DNA of 64,000 nucleotides from Lucinisca nassula (GCA_963580285.1 OY757010.1:224955234-225019233); one strand, 5' to 3'. Shown: positions 43,156 through 53,669, counted from the stretch's first letter. Numbers and translations: made by a program. The notes: generated by a model from the letters alone, not told the origin.

Positions 43156-43544
43156 TACATTCAGCGACATTCTGTTAGAAGGACTGAGCAGTATATCAAT
43201 AGGCCACTCCAGAATCATTTTTTGTGAAAATAATGAATATATTACTTCAGCACTGGTAGGCTGATTGTCTCTAAGGCTAGGTAGGACAAATTGTCGTGAA
43301 CGGGAATCTAAAAGTGTGTCGTTTTACCCCGTTATTCCTGTGTCGTAAGCAAACAGTGCAGGCCCCTATCAGACGCAGCGCTGTGCGGCGTCCGATCTGG
43401 AACCTGGTGGTTTGGGGAACCCAAATACAATTCCAGTCCAGTTTCCATAGATTACTCTTTTATGTTACCCCCCCCCCCCGGCGCCACAAAGACATGAACA
43501 GCTCGGCCGTTTTCTATTTAATTACCATTACGGGATTTCCTACA

Positions 43545-43589
<45 letters not shown>

Positions 43590-43590
43590 T
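43545..43590. repeat. (AAT)n microsatellite
   Basis: About 15 AAT units; explains a poly-Asn open frame. Confidence 0.97.
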
Positions 43591-43639
43591 AAAATAGACC
43601 TTATATATAGAGGGTAACACTTTTAGTAAACTAGGTATC

Positions 43640-43803
43640 AATCTTCTAGGTGGTCCTATTTTTTTCTTTTGGGTGTAAACCAGTACAAAGCAATGTGGAA
43701 AAAATTTCTTGCTCAAGGAAATAACACTTGTCGCTGGCTGGAATCGAACCGGCTACCTCTGGATCTCAAATCAGATACTTTTCCACTGCACCACAGCGCT
43801 CCA
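43640..43803 (-). repeat. tRNA-derived SINE, third type
   Basis: On the minus strand GGAGCGCTGTGGTGCAGTGG and GCCGGTTCGATTCCAGCC give A and B boxes, followed by TTTCCTTGAGCAAGAAATTT and TTGCTTTGTACTGGTTTAC, the body typical of many animal tRNA-SINEs. Confidence 0.87.
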
Positions 43804-44039
43804 TAACACATCTAGAAAGGTACTGGTTTCGGTCGCTGAAGAGCCACTTGTGCTCAGTAACATATGGTCGACTGGCTAGCAATAACATACAAAATTTGTA
43901 CTTTACCATATGACGACGCGTCTGAGAATGTAATAACGCTATGTAATAAAGTCGATAATCCACTAGTGGATTAAATATGCAAATCAGTTGGATACGCCCA
44001 ACAACGTTACATGTAAGACGTCCTTAACGGCGTTGCATT

Positions 44040-44870
44040 TACATGTCTGCTGACGTTAGCTCGGTGTGGGACGCCTATGAGTCCGCGGGTAGGCGTCTCT
44101 TGCCTGATGCCTCAAGTTCACCTGTCTCATGAGCTACGTCGGTCGATGTGTGCTCGGAGGGGATGTGCTGTGTTTGCCGGGTCTTGTCCATCATCCGTTT
44201 CAGTTTCAAAACTTTGGGGTTGATACACACTGATGAACATTAAATACCAGAAAGGCCTCTGTGTCACTAAATTTAATATAGTTACACCTTTATTGCAACC
44301 ACTGGGTCTGTATCTCTGTTGATGGATGTTTCGTTCGTCCCCGAGGATATCATCAGCTCGGTATTAGTTCTTTGGAGCTGAGGTTGATACTGCGGTGTTG
44401 ACGTCAGTACTCAAGTACTGATTTAAATAGCTATATTATATCTTTAATTTTTGCAGTATAAATTTCTATTTTTTTCTAACACTAAGACTGACTTGTCAGG
44501 TGGGACATGTATTAACGGATTTGGTTGCCACTTTTTGTAATAATTTATATCTTGCAACAATTCTCCCTACTTTGGACATCTCCTTTCTGATGCCCGGGAC
44601 GTCCGTGGAGTGTGGTAGGCCATGTTTGCTGACGTTGGCTCGGTGTGGGACGCCTATAAGTCCGCGGGTTGGCGTCTCTCGCCTTATGCCTCCAATTCAC
44701 CTGTCTAATGAGCTACGTCGGTCGTTGTGTGCTCGGAGGGGGGTGTGCTGTATTTGCCGGGTAATGTCCGTCATTCGTTTCGGTTTCAAAACTTTGGGGT
44801 TGAGACACACTGATGAAGATTAAATATCCCTCTGTGTCACTAAATTTGGTATAGGTACACCTTAATTACT
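44040..44870 (+). repeat. 576-bp family (family 3) repeats, about 1.4 units
   Basis: A partial unit (44040-44290) is followed by a full one (44290-44870) in + orientation. Both have GTCCGCGGGT and the ribozyme position. The second ribozyme has lost its GAAA and helix III through a deletion at about 44827. Confidence 0.87.
44224..44265 (+). ncRNA. Hammerhead ribozyme, family 3
   Basis: UACACA, CUGAUGA, ACAUUAAAUACCA, GAAA, AGGCCU, UC, UGUGUC. Core and palindrome intact; helix I has five pairs and helix II is weak. Confidence 0.6.
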
Positions 44871-44879
44871 AATGAACTT

Positions 44880-45500
44880 AAGCTTTTGGCTGCATTTTAA
44901 TGGCAAGAATCTTGCAGGGTATTTTAGTTAGGGTTTTTATCTGTGTAAATTATCTAAGAGAAGTCAATTGTGACCGCACTTGAAATCCTTCTGCATAATT
45001 TACAGTAGACCTTTGAAAAATTTAAGCATTATTGATATTCCAATTGCTTGAGTTATAATAATGTGGGATTGGAATGGAGAATATAGGAAAGCCAGCTGTC
45101 TACACCTGATGCACATATTTGAGTTCCTACAAATAGTTGACACACATAAACTCATAAAATCCCACATGGAATGCCTTGTTAACACGTATTCTAGTGCATG
45201 TATAAACAAACGGTGGCATGTTTTCTACGCAAGGAACACTTGAAATGCAGGAAGATCCCTCTGAAACTACAACAATTTATGCACTCAATACTTATTTTAA
45301 TAGCAAAACCACATTTAGCAATGGCTTTGAGTATTAAACACGCTTTATATAGAGTACTCTGTGTTTGATGGGATAGACATTAATTTTTGTATTAATACGA
45401 AGATAAATGTTTGAGTCTCGTTAGAAACGCTAAGTGTTTAGAGTGGCAATTGGAAAAAAGTGCAGCTTATTTGTACCATTTATACACTCTTAAAAGGTAC
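44880..45500. other. Intron sequence, nothing recognised
   Basis: AT-rich, with no repeat copies or motifs identified. Confidence 0.45.
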
Positions 45501-45560
45501 TAATGTTTACCTCAGGTAGGTATCATTATGCTACTCTATACATATATTTCTTTATTTCAG

Positions 45561-45638
45561 TTTTCACAAGTGTTGCTGTTATACCTAAAAGAAGCACTAA
45601 TGTAGTGATTCACCAGTACAATAATCACTGCTTCTTAT
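45561..45638 (+). CDS. ADAMTS exon 11: spacer domain
   Basis: 78 bp. With the split codon it reads VFTSVAVIPKRSTNVVIHQ, matching the spacer signature VxxIPxGAxxIxIxE, then YNNHCFL. Phase 1 in, phase 1 out; acceptor TTTATTTCAG at 45560, donor GTAAGT at 45639. Both neighbouring exons fit only if it is included. Confidence 0.92.
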
Positions 45639-45929
45639 GTAAGTGTTGCTTGAAATTTTTACCAATCTTACTTCAATATGTATAAGTACATAGTCCTTTC
45701 TCCCTCTACATTTATGAAGTGGACTTTTCCATATTTGAACTTGGACACGTCCAATCTAATAAATAGCCAAATCATCAACAGGATGGCAAGCTGAAATATT
45801 TTTCTACGTGTAGGCCATAGGTATCTGTACCGGTCTGTACGGTTGAAAAAAAATCACAGAAAGGTACATAGATACAGTGTGAAGAAAAGCTGCTTCCAAA
45901 GTAACTTGATGATGTCACTTTCTGCTGAA

Positions 45930-46650
45930 AACCAATCTGAAATCTTTGAAGCTTTTGGCTAGACTTCTAGATATTTGGATGATTTATTAAAAATTGACAA
46001 TACCTATTTTGATGGTTTTATCATTCAAATTTACCCACCAGAACTTCAGTTAAATAAAGCAAATTTTTTTTATTTACATCTAGCTATTGTAGATGGGTTT
46101 GTTTCTTGCCAAATTTATAATAAACGCGATAATTTTGATTTTGAGATTGTAACTTTTCCGCTTTTTGATGGTGATGGTCCTCGTGCGACATCCTATGGCG
46201 TTTATATTTCGCATTTAATTCGATTTGCCAGCGTGTGTAGTCATGTAACTGATTCAACACTCGTAATAAATTGTAAACTGCTAAACTTCTTAATCAGGGT
46301 TATCGGTACCATAAACTACGCAAAGCCTTTTCACACTTTTATAGACGCCATTCTAATTTAATTTCAAAATTCAATATTTGACTTAAATCTCTTCTGTCAC
46401 AAGGTCTATCGGAACCCCAATTTTATGGTGACTTAGGATATTCATTCAGAAACTAACACATATAACCACAATGACTTCAGCACCCAATTTCGTAAAATCA
46501 TTCTTCGATATAAAAAGATAGGGTACAATATAAATGTTATACGACAGACTGCATGCATGGTAGTTAACCCAATCACGGTTGACAACTTTGCTTCCCTCTT
46601 TAATTGCACGTCCATGGGTCAAGCCTCAGCTTTCATGACGGTTCCAGTGT
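45930..46650 (+). mobile_element. 5'-truncated PLE copy, split by the near-complete PLE
   Basis: Encodes the RT end (YLDDLLKIDNTYFDGF, IYPPELQLNKANF, SYGVYISHLIRFA) with one or more frameshifts, to the ORF end at about 46650. Its 3' UTR start appears at about 50447 (TTTTATGTAATGTTGTTTGG), so the minus-strand PLE inserted directly after its stop codon. Confidence 0.85.
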
Positions 46651-46827
46651 AAATAAAAATCAAAAATGAGTACCTTTAAGAGCAATGGAAACATTCATAA
46701 GCTAGAAGATGGGTCATACTACGTAGTTTCGGCTAATAAAGCCTCATCAGTGACCCTGAAATGAGCCGGCAAAGAAAGCCAGAGGAAACCGACTGCAATT
46801 TTGCGAATTTCGAATAGGCAGTCGATT
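46651..46827 (-). repeat. PLE 3' terminal repeat (pseudo-LTR)
   Basis: AAATAAAAATCAAAAATGAG to GAATAGGCAGTCGATTT; direct repeat of 50160-50336 with about 10 differences. It abuts the end of the 3' UTR (AAAGTAGAAGTAAAACAAAG). Confidence 0.93.
46711..46756 (-). ncRNA. Hammerhead ribozyme, type I, in the PLE 3' terminal repeat
   Basis: Minus strand: GGGUCA, CUGAUGA, helix II GGCU / UUAUU / AGCC, GAAA, palindrome CUACGUAG, UA, UGACCC. All core bases present, helix I six perfect pairs, helix II four perfect pairs. Predicted to self-cleave after the A of UA. Confidence 0.92.
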
Positions 46828-46828
46828 T

Positions 46829-47394
46829 AAAGTAGAAGTAAAACAAAGATCAGGAATTGATACAATTAACTTAATCCACCCATAAAAGACACCAAAGGGA
46901 AAGAAATACAAACATTAAGCGACCAGACCATAATGGAAACCTAAACAAAGGAAGGCCATAAGGACAGTTACTTTCCCACAAAATGGCCATATGGCCATCC
47001 AAAATTAAAAGACAAGTGATACACACAGTAAGCAACAAACAACAACATAAATAAATCGCCACAGAAGAGCCGCCTTCGAACGGTCAGTGGAAGATTTCCA
47101 CTGGGGGGGCTTAAATCGATTTTACGTGAACACAATCCTCGCCCTTACTCCTGTCGCGATTTAGACAAATAATTTGTTCAGTCCGCATGAAGGCCTCCTA
47201 ACTCATCAGTGCAACATCTCCGTGAACACAAAAATCAAAGAACCACAGAGGTGAGACAACGGTGAGGACTCGACAGCAAGAAACCACTGAAATGCTGAAG
47301 CAAAAGAAAACCAACAGTTAGACTCCGATGAGCCCGACCAGAGACAGAGCATCAGGCACCAACCAGCATTATCTCTTTAATTTTCAATAAGCCT
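46829..47394 (-). other. PLE 3' untranslated region (source of the dispersed tails)
   Basis: Reads downstream of the ORF stop: TGGTTGGTGCCTGATGCTCT, CTTCATGCGGACTGAACAAA, AAGCCCCCCCAGTGGAAATC, GTGGGAAAGTAACTGTCC, TTCTTTCCCTTTGGTGTC, ending TGTTTTACTTCTACTTT. Every PLE tail elsewhere in the window lines up with this order. Confidence 0.92.
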
Positions 47395-49975
47395 TTACGT
47401 TGGAGCCGTCATAGAATCTGAGGCCTGACCCACCGGCGGGCAATTAAAGAGGGAAGCAAAGTTGCCAACCGTGATTGGGTTAACTACCATGCATGCAGTC
47501 TGTCGTATTATATCCATGTTGTACCCAATCTTTTTATATCGAAGAATGATTTTACGAAATTGGGTGCTGAAGTCATTGCGGTTATATATTTTTCTGAATT
47601 TATATACTAAGTCACCATAAAATTCGGGTTCCGATAGACCTTGTTGCAGAAGAGATTTAAGTCCAATATTGGATTTTGAAATTAAATCAGAATGGCGTCT
47701 ATAAAATTTTGAAAAGGCTTTGCGTAGTTTATGGTACCGATAACCTTGATTGAGGAGTTTAGCCGTTAATAATTTATAACGAGTGTTGAAGTCAGTTACA
47801 TGACTACACACTCTAGCAAATCGAATTAATTGCGAAATATAAACGCCATAGGATGGCGCACGAGGAACATCACCATCCAAAAAAGGAAAATTTACAATCT
47901 CAAAATCAAAGTCATCGCGTTTATTATAAATTTTGCACGAAACAAATCCATCTACAATAGATAGATGTAAATCCAAAAACGGGGCCTCGGTATCAGAAGA
48001 ATTTGCTTTATTTAACTGAAGTTCAAGGGGGTAAATCTGACTGATCAAACCATCAAAATAGGTATTATCAATATTTAATAAATCATCTAAATATCTAGAA
48101 GTAGAGCTAAAAGCTTCAATTATTTCAGATTGATTATCAATGGAAAGCGACAAAATGAAGTCTCTTTCATAACAATACAAGAACAGATCAGCCACAAGAG
48201 GTGCGCAATTAGTACCCATCGGAATACCCACAATTTGTCTAAATAACTTAGTACCGAATCTAATATAAATATTGTCAAGTAGAAAGGTGAGGGCATCACA
48301 CACTTTCTGACATGACCAAGTGTATAATTCTTATGCTCTTTAGAAGTGAAAAATGCATTTCTGACATTACATGCAAGATAGAGAAAATCTTCTCTGTGAA
48401 AAGCCCATTCAATTAAATCATTAAGCTTTTCTTTTATAAGATTATGAGGAAGTGTAGTGTAAAGAGTGGAAAAATCGTAGGTAGACAGACTAGAAGCACG
48501 AAAATGTCTAGATTTCAATTTATTTAAAACCTCATTCGATTTTTTTATAGACCAAAACAGATTTCTTCCTGATCTTTCAAAGACTTTATCACAATATTTA
48601 ATTACATGCGTTTTAATAGCAGTAAGACAGGAAGTTAATAATTTAGAAAGTTCAGTGGTAGTGCAAGAGCTAGAATTTGCAATAAACCGTGCTTTGTAAG
48701 GTTTTTTATGAAGTTTTGGTAACCAGTATAGCGTAGGAAGCTTGTCTTGGCCTTCGTTAACACACACAGCAAACTTGGTGGCTGAAAGACAAACATGTTT
48801 ATCTACTATAGCTCTCTCTTCAGCTAAAGGCTGAAGTTCATAGGCCTTAGTACCACCAAGCTCCTGCTTAAGCGTGTTAACATAGTGGAGCCGTCACACA
48901 ACGACGACGTTGTTAGCGGCCTTGTCTGCAGGGGCCAAAACAAACTTCTTATGAAATTCTTGAATACCTAGTTTAAGATGACGTAAAGACGTCTTGGGCT
49001 TAGGAGGTAATAAGGTAGTATTTTGAGAATAGAAAGAAATGCGTTTATTCACTAGTTTTAAAATGCTAAGTTTCCAGTCCTTAAGGGCTTTATGCTCAAC
49101 ATACTCTCGCTTACACCATCGATTACCGAATTCATTCAATGAAGCAGCGATTTCATCTCTACATTTACTGAAATCAATTTTAGAAGGAAACCGATATTTC
49201 TGTCCTTTAGAAATTATATCACTTTTCCTAGAATCAGGAATAATTTTCAAATTGCCAGTAATTACATGACCAGCAGCAGGATAGCAATACTTTGAGTTTT
49301 TACAATCACATGAATCAGGAGTATTAGTATCAATATCAAGATCTGAAACAAGTTTATTGAAATTAAAAATGATAGATCTAACAGGTTTGTTATATTTATA
49401 GCAAATTATAGGTGTTTCAGTATTTTGAAAATAAGCAGGAATGGAAGAAAGTACCGATCTCTCACGGAAGATACTGGGCAAATCTATAAAATCCATACCC
49501 TTATTAATGAAGGATATTTTGAAGAAATGGCGTTTATGATTAATTTCAGAATCAATGTAAGGACGGAGAGTATGCTGAGTATAGCCTCTAGTTAAGAGAG
49601 CCGCATCATATAACTGATGAGAACTATCGTAGAATTTATTCGCCTCGGTGTCCAGAAGACGTAAAACAGAAACGGGTAATGAACTTAAAAATGAAAGCAT
49701 AGAGTGGCGTCCATGATTTAATAATATAATTGACAGTCACTTCAGTCTAGTATTGTTTCGTTTAAACGCACGTGATTTACGTTTAAAGTTACCATTTTTC
49801 CTGGTGCCGTGAGATCTAGTTCTGCGTTTTCGACATTCCAGGAGTGAGAAAATATCAATTCTGGAAATATTACCCTCATGATAAATGTTGTCATTAAATC
49901 GCAGTGGAAAAGGGGTCTGTAAAAATTTAATCCATTTCAGTTCAGCTTCATGTCTTTTGACTGATATAAATCAAA
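47395..49975 (-). pseudogene. PLE reverse transcriptase ORF (two stops, one frameshift)
   Basis: The N-terminal part includes LRFNDNIYHEGNISRIDIF and a basic stretch RKRRTRSHGTRKNGNFKRK, then TGA at 49737-49739. The second block (49700-48897) holds CDCKNSKYCYPAAGHVITG and FVLAPADKAANNVVVV, ending at TGA 48894-48896 where the frame otherwise stays open. The third block has YWLPKLHKKPYKARF and the fingers/palm strand STYDFSTLYTTLP. A frameshift near 48300-48320 precedes the palm motif with catalytic YLDD and the thumb (FLDLHLSIVDG, SYGVYISQLIRFARV), ending VGQASDSMTAPT. Few lesions, so a fairly young copy that is probably not autonomous. Confidence 0.9.
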
Positions 49976-50159
49976 ATGGGGTCCAAATAATTAAAAACAT
50001 GTCTAGAATATGAGTCCAAACCAATAATCATTTCCGATTTCTCAGAATATTCAAGCTGATCTCTAAGGACCAAAAGTAAAATATAAACTGCACTATGGTT
50101 GGTGTACGGGGAGACGTTTTACGGCCGCCACACGGCACAACACCAGCTGCAGTGAAGGC

Positions 50160-50336
50160 AAATAAAAATCAAAAATGAGTTCCTTTAAGAGCAATGGAAA
50201 CATTCATAAGAAAGAAGATGGGTCATACTACGTAGTTTCGGCTATTAAAGCCTCATCAGTGACCCTGAAATGATCCGGCAAAGAAAGCCAGCGGAAACCT
50301 ACTGCAATTTTGCGAATTTCGAATAGGCAGTCGATT
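50160..50336 (-). repeat. PLE 5' terminal repeat (pseudo-LTR)
   Basis: Direct repeat of 46651-46827. Followed on the coding side by the block CTGCAGCTGGTG...GCGGCCGTAAAACGTCTCC that is also found in the family 1 hammerhead units. Confidence 0.92.
50220..50265 (-). ncRNA. Hammerhead ribozyme, type I, in the PLE 5' terminal repeat
   Basis: GGGUCA, CUGAUGA, GGCU / UUAAU / AGCC, GAAA, CUACGUAG, UA, UGACCC. Identical to the 3' copy except one loop base. Fully paired; core intact. Confidence 0.92.
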
Positions 50337-50524
50337 CAAAGACTGATATAAATCAAAACGGGGTCCAAATAATTAAAAACATGTCTAGAATATGAGTCCA
50401 AACCAATAATTTTTTCCGATTTCTCAGAATATTCAAGCTGAGCTAAAGGCTATTTTTTATTAAACTGAATCTAATTTTATGTAATGTTGTTTGGTGCCTG
50501 ATGCTCTGTCCTGTGGTCGCCTAT

Positions 50525-50590
50525 GCGAGCAGCGAAGATTCAGGCGAGCTTGCGCATCCGCGCAGTCTCGCCAGAACCTTCGCTGCTCGC
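50525..50590. repeat. GC-rich inverted repeat with 31-base arms
   Basis: GCGAGCAGCGAAGATTCAGG (50525 on) pairs with 50560-50590 with three or four mismatches, loop of four bases. Strikingly GC-rich against the AT-rich background. Confidence 0.87.
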
Positions 50591-50599
50591 TCATCCAAG

Positions 50600-51500
50600 C
50601 AGTGAATCAAGAGGAACCCTCCGACAGAAAGCCATATCCCTGGCCCCTCTGAATGGCTGGGCATGCGCAGTTAAAATTTGTCATGACGGAATGCTCGAAG
50701 ACACAAATTCGCTTGGCGGGACTCATACATTAAAATATCCACTATGAATTCCATTGCGCGTAGGAATGTTTGTTTGATAATAAATCCATCTCATACAACA
50801 ATACGATTTTAACCATCAACTACCCGAGTCTCTGCTACATTATTTCATTATTCGCTTTCAGCGTAACTTAATGATGTTCTGATGCATGACATTTGAGTTA
50901 TTGTTCGGTTTTGTTAATGGTAAATTTTAAAGGGGCGCTAAACATTGCTGTTTCATTTGTTCCTGTTATACTGAAGCATATTATTATACTGATGCATATT
51001 ATTCTCCTTTTCATGGTGTTGCATCTTTGGTGCGTACCTTTGGCATTTTGGTTTCTTTTGTTTCTGAACATCTATTTTAATGTTCTGTCAAAATGTGCAT
51101 AGGACAAAAGTTAAGTTGTTCTACCTTTGTCTGAAATTTATGATAGCTCTGTAAAATAAAACCTACAAAGACACCCCTACAGTTAAAACACCATTTTAAT
51201 AGTATGATAAGGCACATGGGATAAAAATAGTCGGAAACATGAGTATTGAAGTATATACCTGTTCAATGCTATACGACATCAGATAACATATTTATTGACT
51301 GTACATGTATCACCCTTTCGTTCTTATATTCTTAATGTATTGACACTGGCTCAAATGAAAGGTACTGTTCACGAAGAATGCATCTAAACATATTCTTGAC
51401 AACTGCCTAACTTATTCAGAGGTGACAGCTAGAACATGTTTGAATCTCAAAATTTCAGATCTAGACAAATATTGCAAGGTTCTATTTTCAGTAAAAAAAG
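50600..51500. other. Intron sequence, nothing recognised
   Basis: No exon, repeat copy or structured RNA recognised between the GC-rich hairpin and the next PLE tail. Confidence 0.4.
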
Positions 51501-51510
51501 AGTTTGTAAA

Positions 51511-51998
51511 AATAGGAGTAAAGTCAATGATCCAAAATCGACACAACTAATCCACCCCTCCCATCAGAGACTCTGAAAGGAAAAACAACCTAATAGAAAC
51601 GTCAAAAGCGGGAACCAAATGCACAGTAGTACTTTCACAAAAATGGCCAAAAGACTTTTTATAAAGTAGAAAGATATTAGCAATATATATATATATATGC
51701 GTAGACGAATTTTAGCGTTTGTAAACCACAGCCAGATAATTGCTTTGAAACAGTCATTAAAATACCGGGAACCTTAAAGCGAATTTGCGTGACAACAATC
51801 CTAGCCCTTGGTTCTGTCTTGGTTAAGACAAATAGTTTGTTCAGTCTGCCTGAAGGATTTCTGGCTCGTCAGTGCAACATCTCCGAGAACACAAAACTGA
51901 AACAAATACGACGATAAACAACATGAGGACACGACATGAAATAACAGAAATGCTGGTGCAAAAGAGAACCAACAGTTGGATTCAGGATGGCCCGATCA
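51511..51998 (-). repeat. PLE tail, old
   Basis: AGTAAAGTCAATGATCCAAA to GGATTCAGGATGGCCCGATC; contains a short TA run near 51691. High divergence. Confidence 0.72.
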
Positions 51999-52035
51999 AC
52001 GATGAAAGTTATTTGATTCCAATGGAAACAAAAAC

Positions 52036-52545
52036 GAAATAAAGGCAGTGAACAAGAATCGATACAATTACTCCACACCTCCAATCCAAGGAACCTCAAG
52101 ACAAAGAAGCACCAACATAAAATAATGTCACCATTATAAAAACATCATATCGGAAACAAAAAAGGACAGTTGCTTTCTCACAAAATGGCCAAACGGCTAT
52201 CCTAAATAAAATTATATTAGCATTGCATACATGCAAATACGAACTATAACCACAAAAGAAGAACCGCATTTTAAGATTAGTAAAATGTATTACTTGGCCA
52301 AAATCCTCGCCCTAAGTTCTGTTATGGTTTAGACAGATAATTGGTTCAGTCCGCGTGAAGGATTTCCAACTCATCAGTGCAACATCTCCGAGAGCGTAAT
52401 ACTACTAATAATAATATACGAATACATAGATAAAACAACGATGGTTACTTAACAGCATGAATCAACTAAAATGCTGGAGCAAAATAAAACCAGCAGTGGA
52501 ACTTCTGCCGACCGGAGATGGAGTATAAGGCACCTACCGACTGTA
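52036..52545 (-). repeat. PLE tail, old
   Basis: GAAATAAAGGCAGTGAACAA to CACCTACCGACTGTAC. A second old copy in the same orientation directly after the previous one. Confidence 0.72.
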
Positions 52546-52949
52546 CTCAAAATGCCCATTAAATAAAGCATGGGCGCAAATGAATTACTCGCATAAAGAT
52601 TTAACAAATAAGATATTGTTAATGAAGATATAAACGTGTCTCTGAGGCTGATCGCCTGGGTGCATACGATATATATGTATAGTATAGAAAACCCCACTTA
52701 GACGACCACATATCATCTATTTCAACAGGAATAAAATACATGTTAGGCCCCGTAAAGTCACTATTTTTAAATAAATATTCTCATGCTGACGAGTCCTCAC
52801 CGTTGTTCCATCTGTGATTGTGTTTGATTTTATGTTCTCTAAGATGATACACTGACAAATTAGAAAAAAAAATCAAATAAAAATTATCACACCTTCCACC
52901 CAATACATCAAAAGGAATAACCAAATATAAAACAACTTCATAAAAGAAC

Positions 52950-53205
52950 ATGCACAATCCATATTTTTCAGATCTGTGATGTATTCCTTGCTTCAAAAGG
53001 ATAACCCTTTCATAGCACATATTTAACATTACTGCAGCTGGTGTCTGGAAATGTGTGGCGGTCGTAAAAATTCACTGATAAGGCCTAATTGGCAGAAACT
53101 AGCTAGTCTGGCCAAGAAAACATACACACTCCATATATTTTAGTTTTGTGGTGTATTCCTTGCTTCCAAAGGATAACCCTTTTATAGAACATATTCAATA
53201 CATTT
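52950..53205 (+). repeat. Family 1 hammerhead repeat, shortened dimer
   Basis: GTATTCCTTGCTTCAAAAGG (52981) and GTATTCCTTGCTTCCAAAGG (53151) lie in tandem, 170 bp apart, with ACTGCAGCTGGTGTCTGG between. The unit is shortened by loss of the segment before the ribozyme. Confidence 0.8.
53069..53114 (+). ncRNA. Hammerhead ribozyme, family 1, decayed
   Basis: Core CUGAUAA (G8 changed), helix II GGCC with GGCA, GAAA and CUAGCUAG kept, helix I unpaired (AAUUCA with UGGCCA). Inactive. Confidence 0.7.
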
Positions 53206-53279
53206 AAAACGCTACAAGCGAAAGGCCCGAAGGACTATTTCTTTACCAAAATAATGCCATCAATAATTTAAAGGATATT

Positions 53280-53283
<4 letters not shown>

Positions 53284-53335
<52 letters not shown>
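53284..53335. repeat. (GT)n microsatellite
   Basis: About 26 uninterrupted GT dinucleotides next to a SINE. Confidence 0.98.
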
Positions 53336-53339
<4 letters not shown>

Positions 53340-53641
53340 TCGGGTTTAACGTCGCTTTCAACAATTTTTCTGTCTGGTTGCGACAGGGAGCTCAATGCTC
53401 ACGTTTATAGTGCTGCCTCACTGAAGTATCATGTCCCAGCCTCATTACCTGATACCACACCCAGTCACATTATCCTGACACTGGGTCGACCAGTCCCAGC
53501 TCTACCCCTTAAATCTGAGTGCCAAGCGAGGAGCAGCTAGTACCATTCTTAACGATTTTGGTATGTCGCGGCCCGGGATCGAACCCGTGACCTCGCGTTC
53601 CCCGGAGCGGACACTCTACCAACTGAGCTATCGGGGCCGGT
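53340..53641 (-). repeat. tRNA-derived SINE, long form
   Basis: On the minus strand CCGGCCCCGATAGCTCAGTT opens a tRNA-like head with B box GGTTCGATCCC. A body of about 220 bp follows, ending in the GTTTAACG-like TTGAAAGCGACGTTAAACCC. Same head as 20256-20350. Confidence 0.88.
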
Positions 53642-53669
53642 GGATTACATACATGCAAAAAAAAATCAG

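Larger units (their letters stand above)
46651..50446 (-). mobile_element. Near-complete Penelope-like retroelement with hammerhead-bearing terminal repeats
   Basis: Minus-strand order: a partial duplicate of the 5' region (50446-50341), 5' terminal repeat with hammerhead (50336-50160), 5' UTR, ORF (about 49975-47395), 3' UTR (47394-46829), 3' terminal repeat with hammerhead (46827-46651). Both ribozymes face the coding direction. RT motifs (LPTLYWLPKLHKKP, STYDFSTLYTTLPH, GIPMGTNCAPLVADLF, SRYLDDLL) match the PLE type. No GIY-YIG endonuclease was recognised. It is inserted in an older PLE copy on the opposite strand. Confidence 0.9.

Noticed and set aside
43296..43592. 98-codon frame ending in poly-Asn
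   Set aside because: The end is an (AAT)n microsatellite and the rest has no similarity to a known protein.
46651..50336. LTR retrotransposon or retroviral interpretation of the terminal repeats
   Set aside because: There is no gag, protease, integrase or primer-binding site. The RT motifs and hammerheads fit a Penelope-like element.
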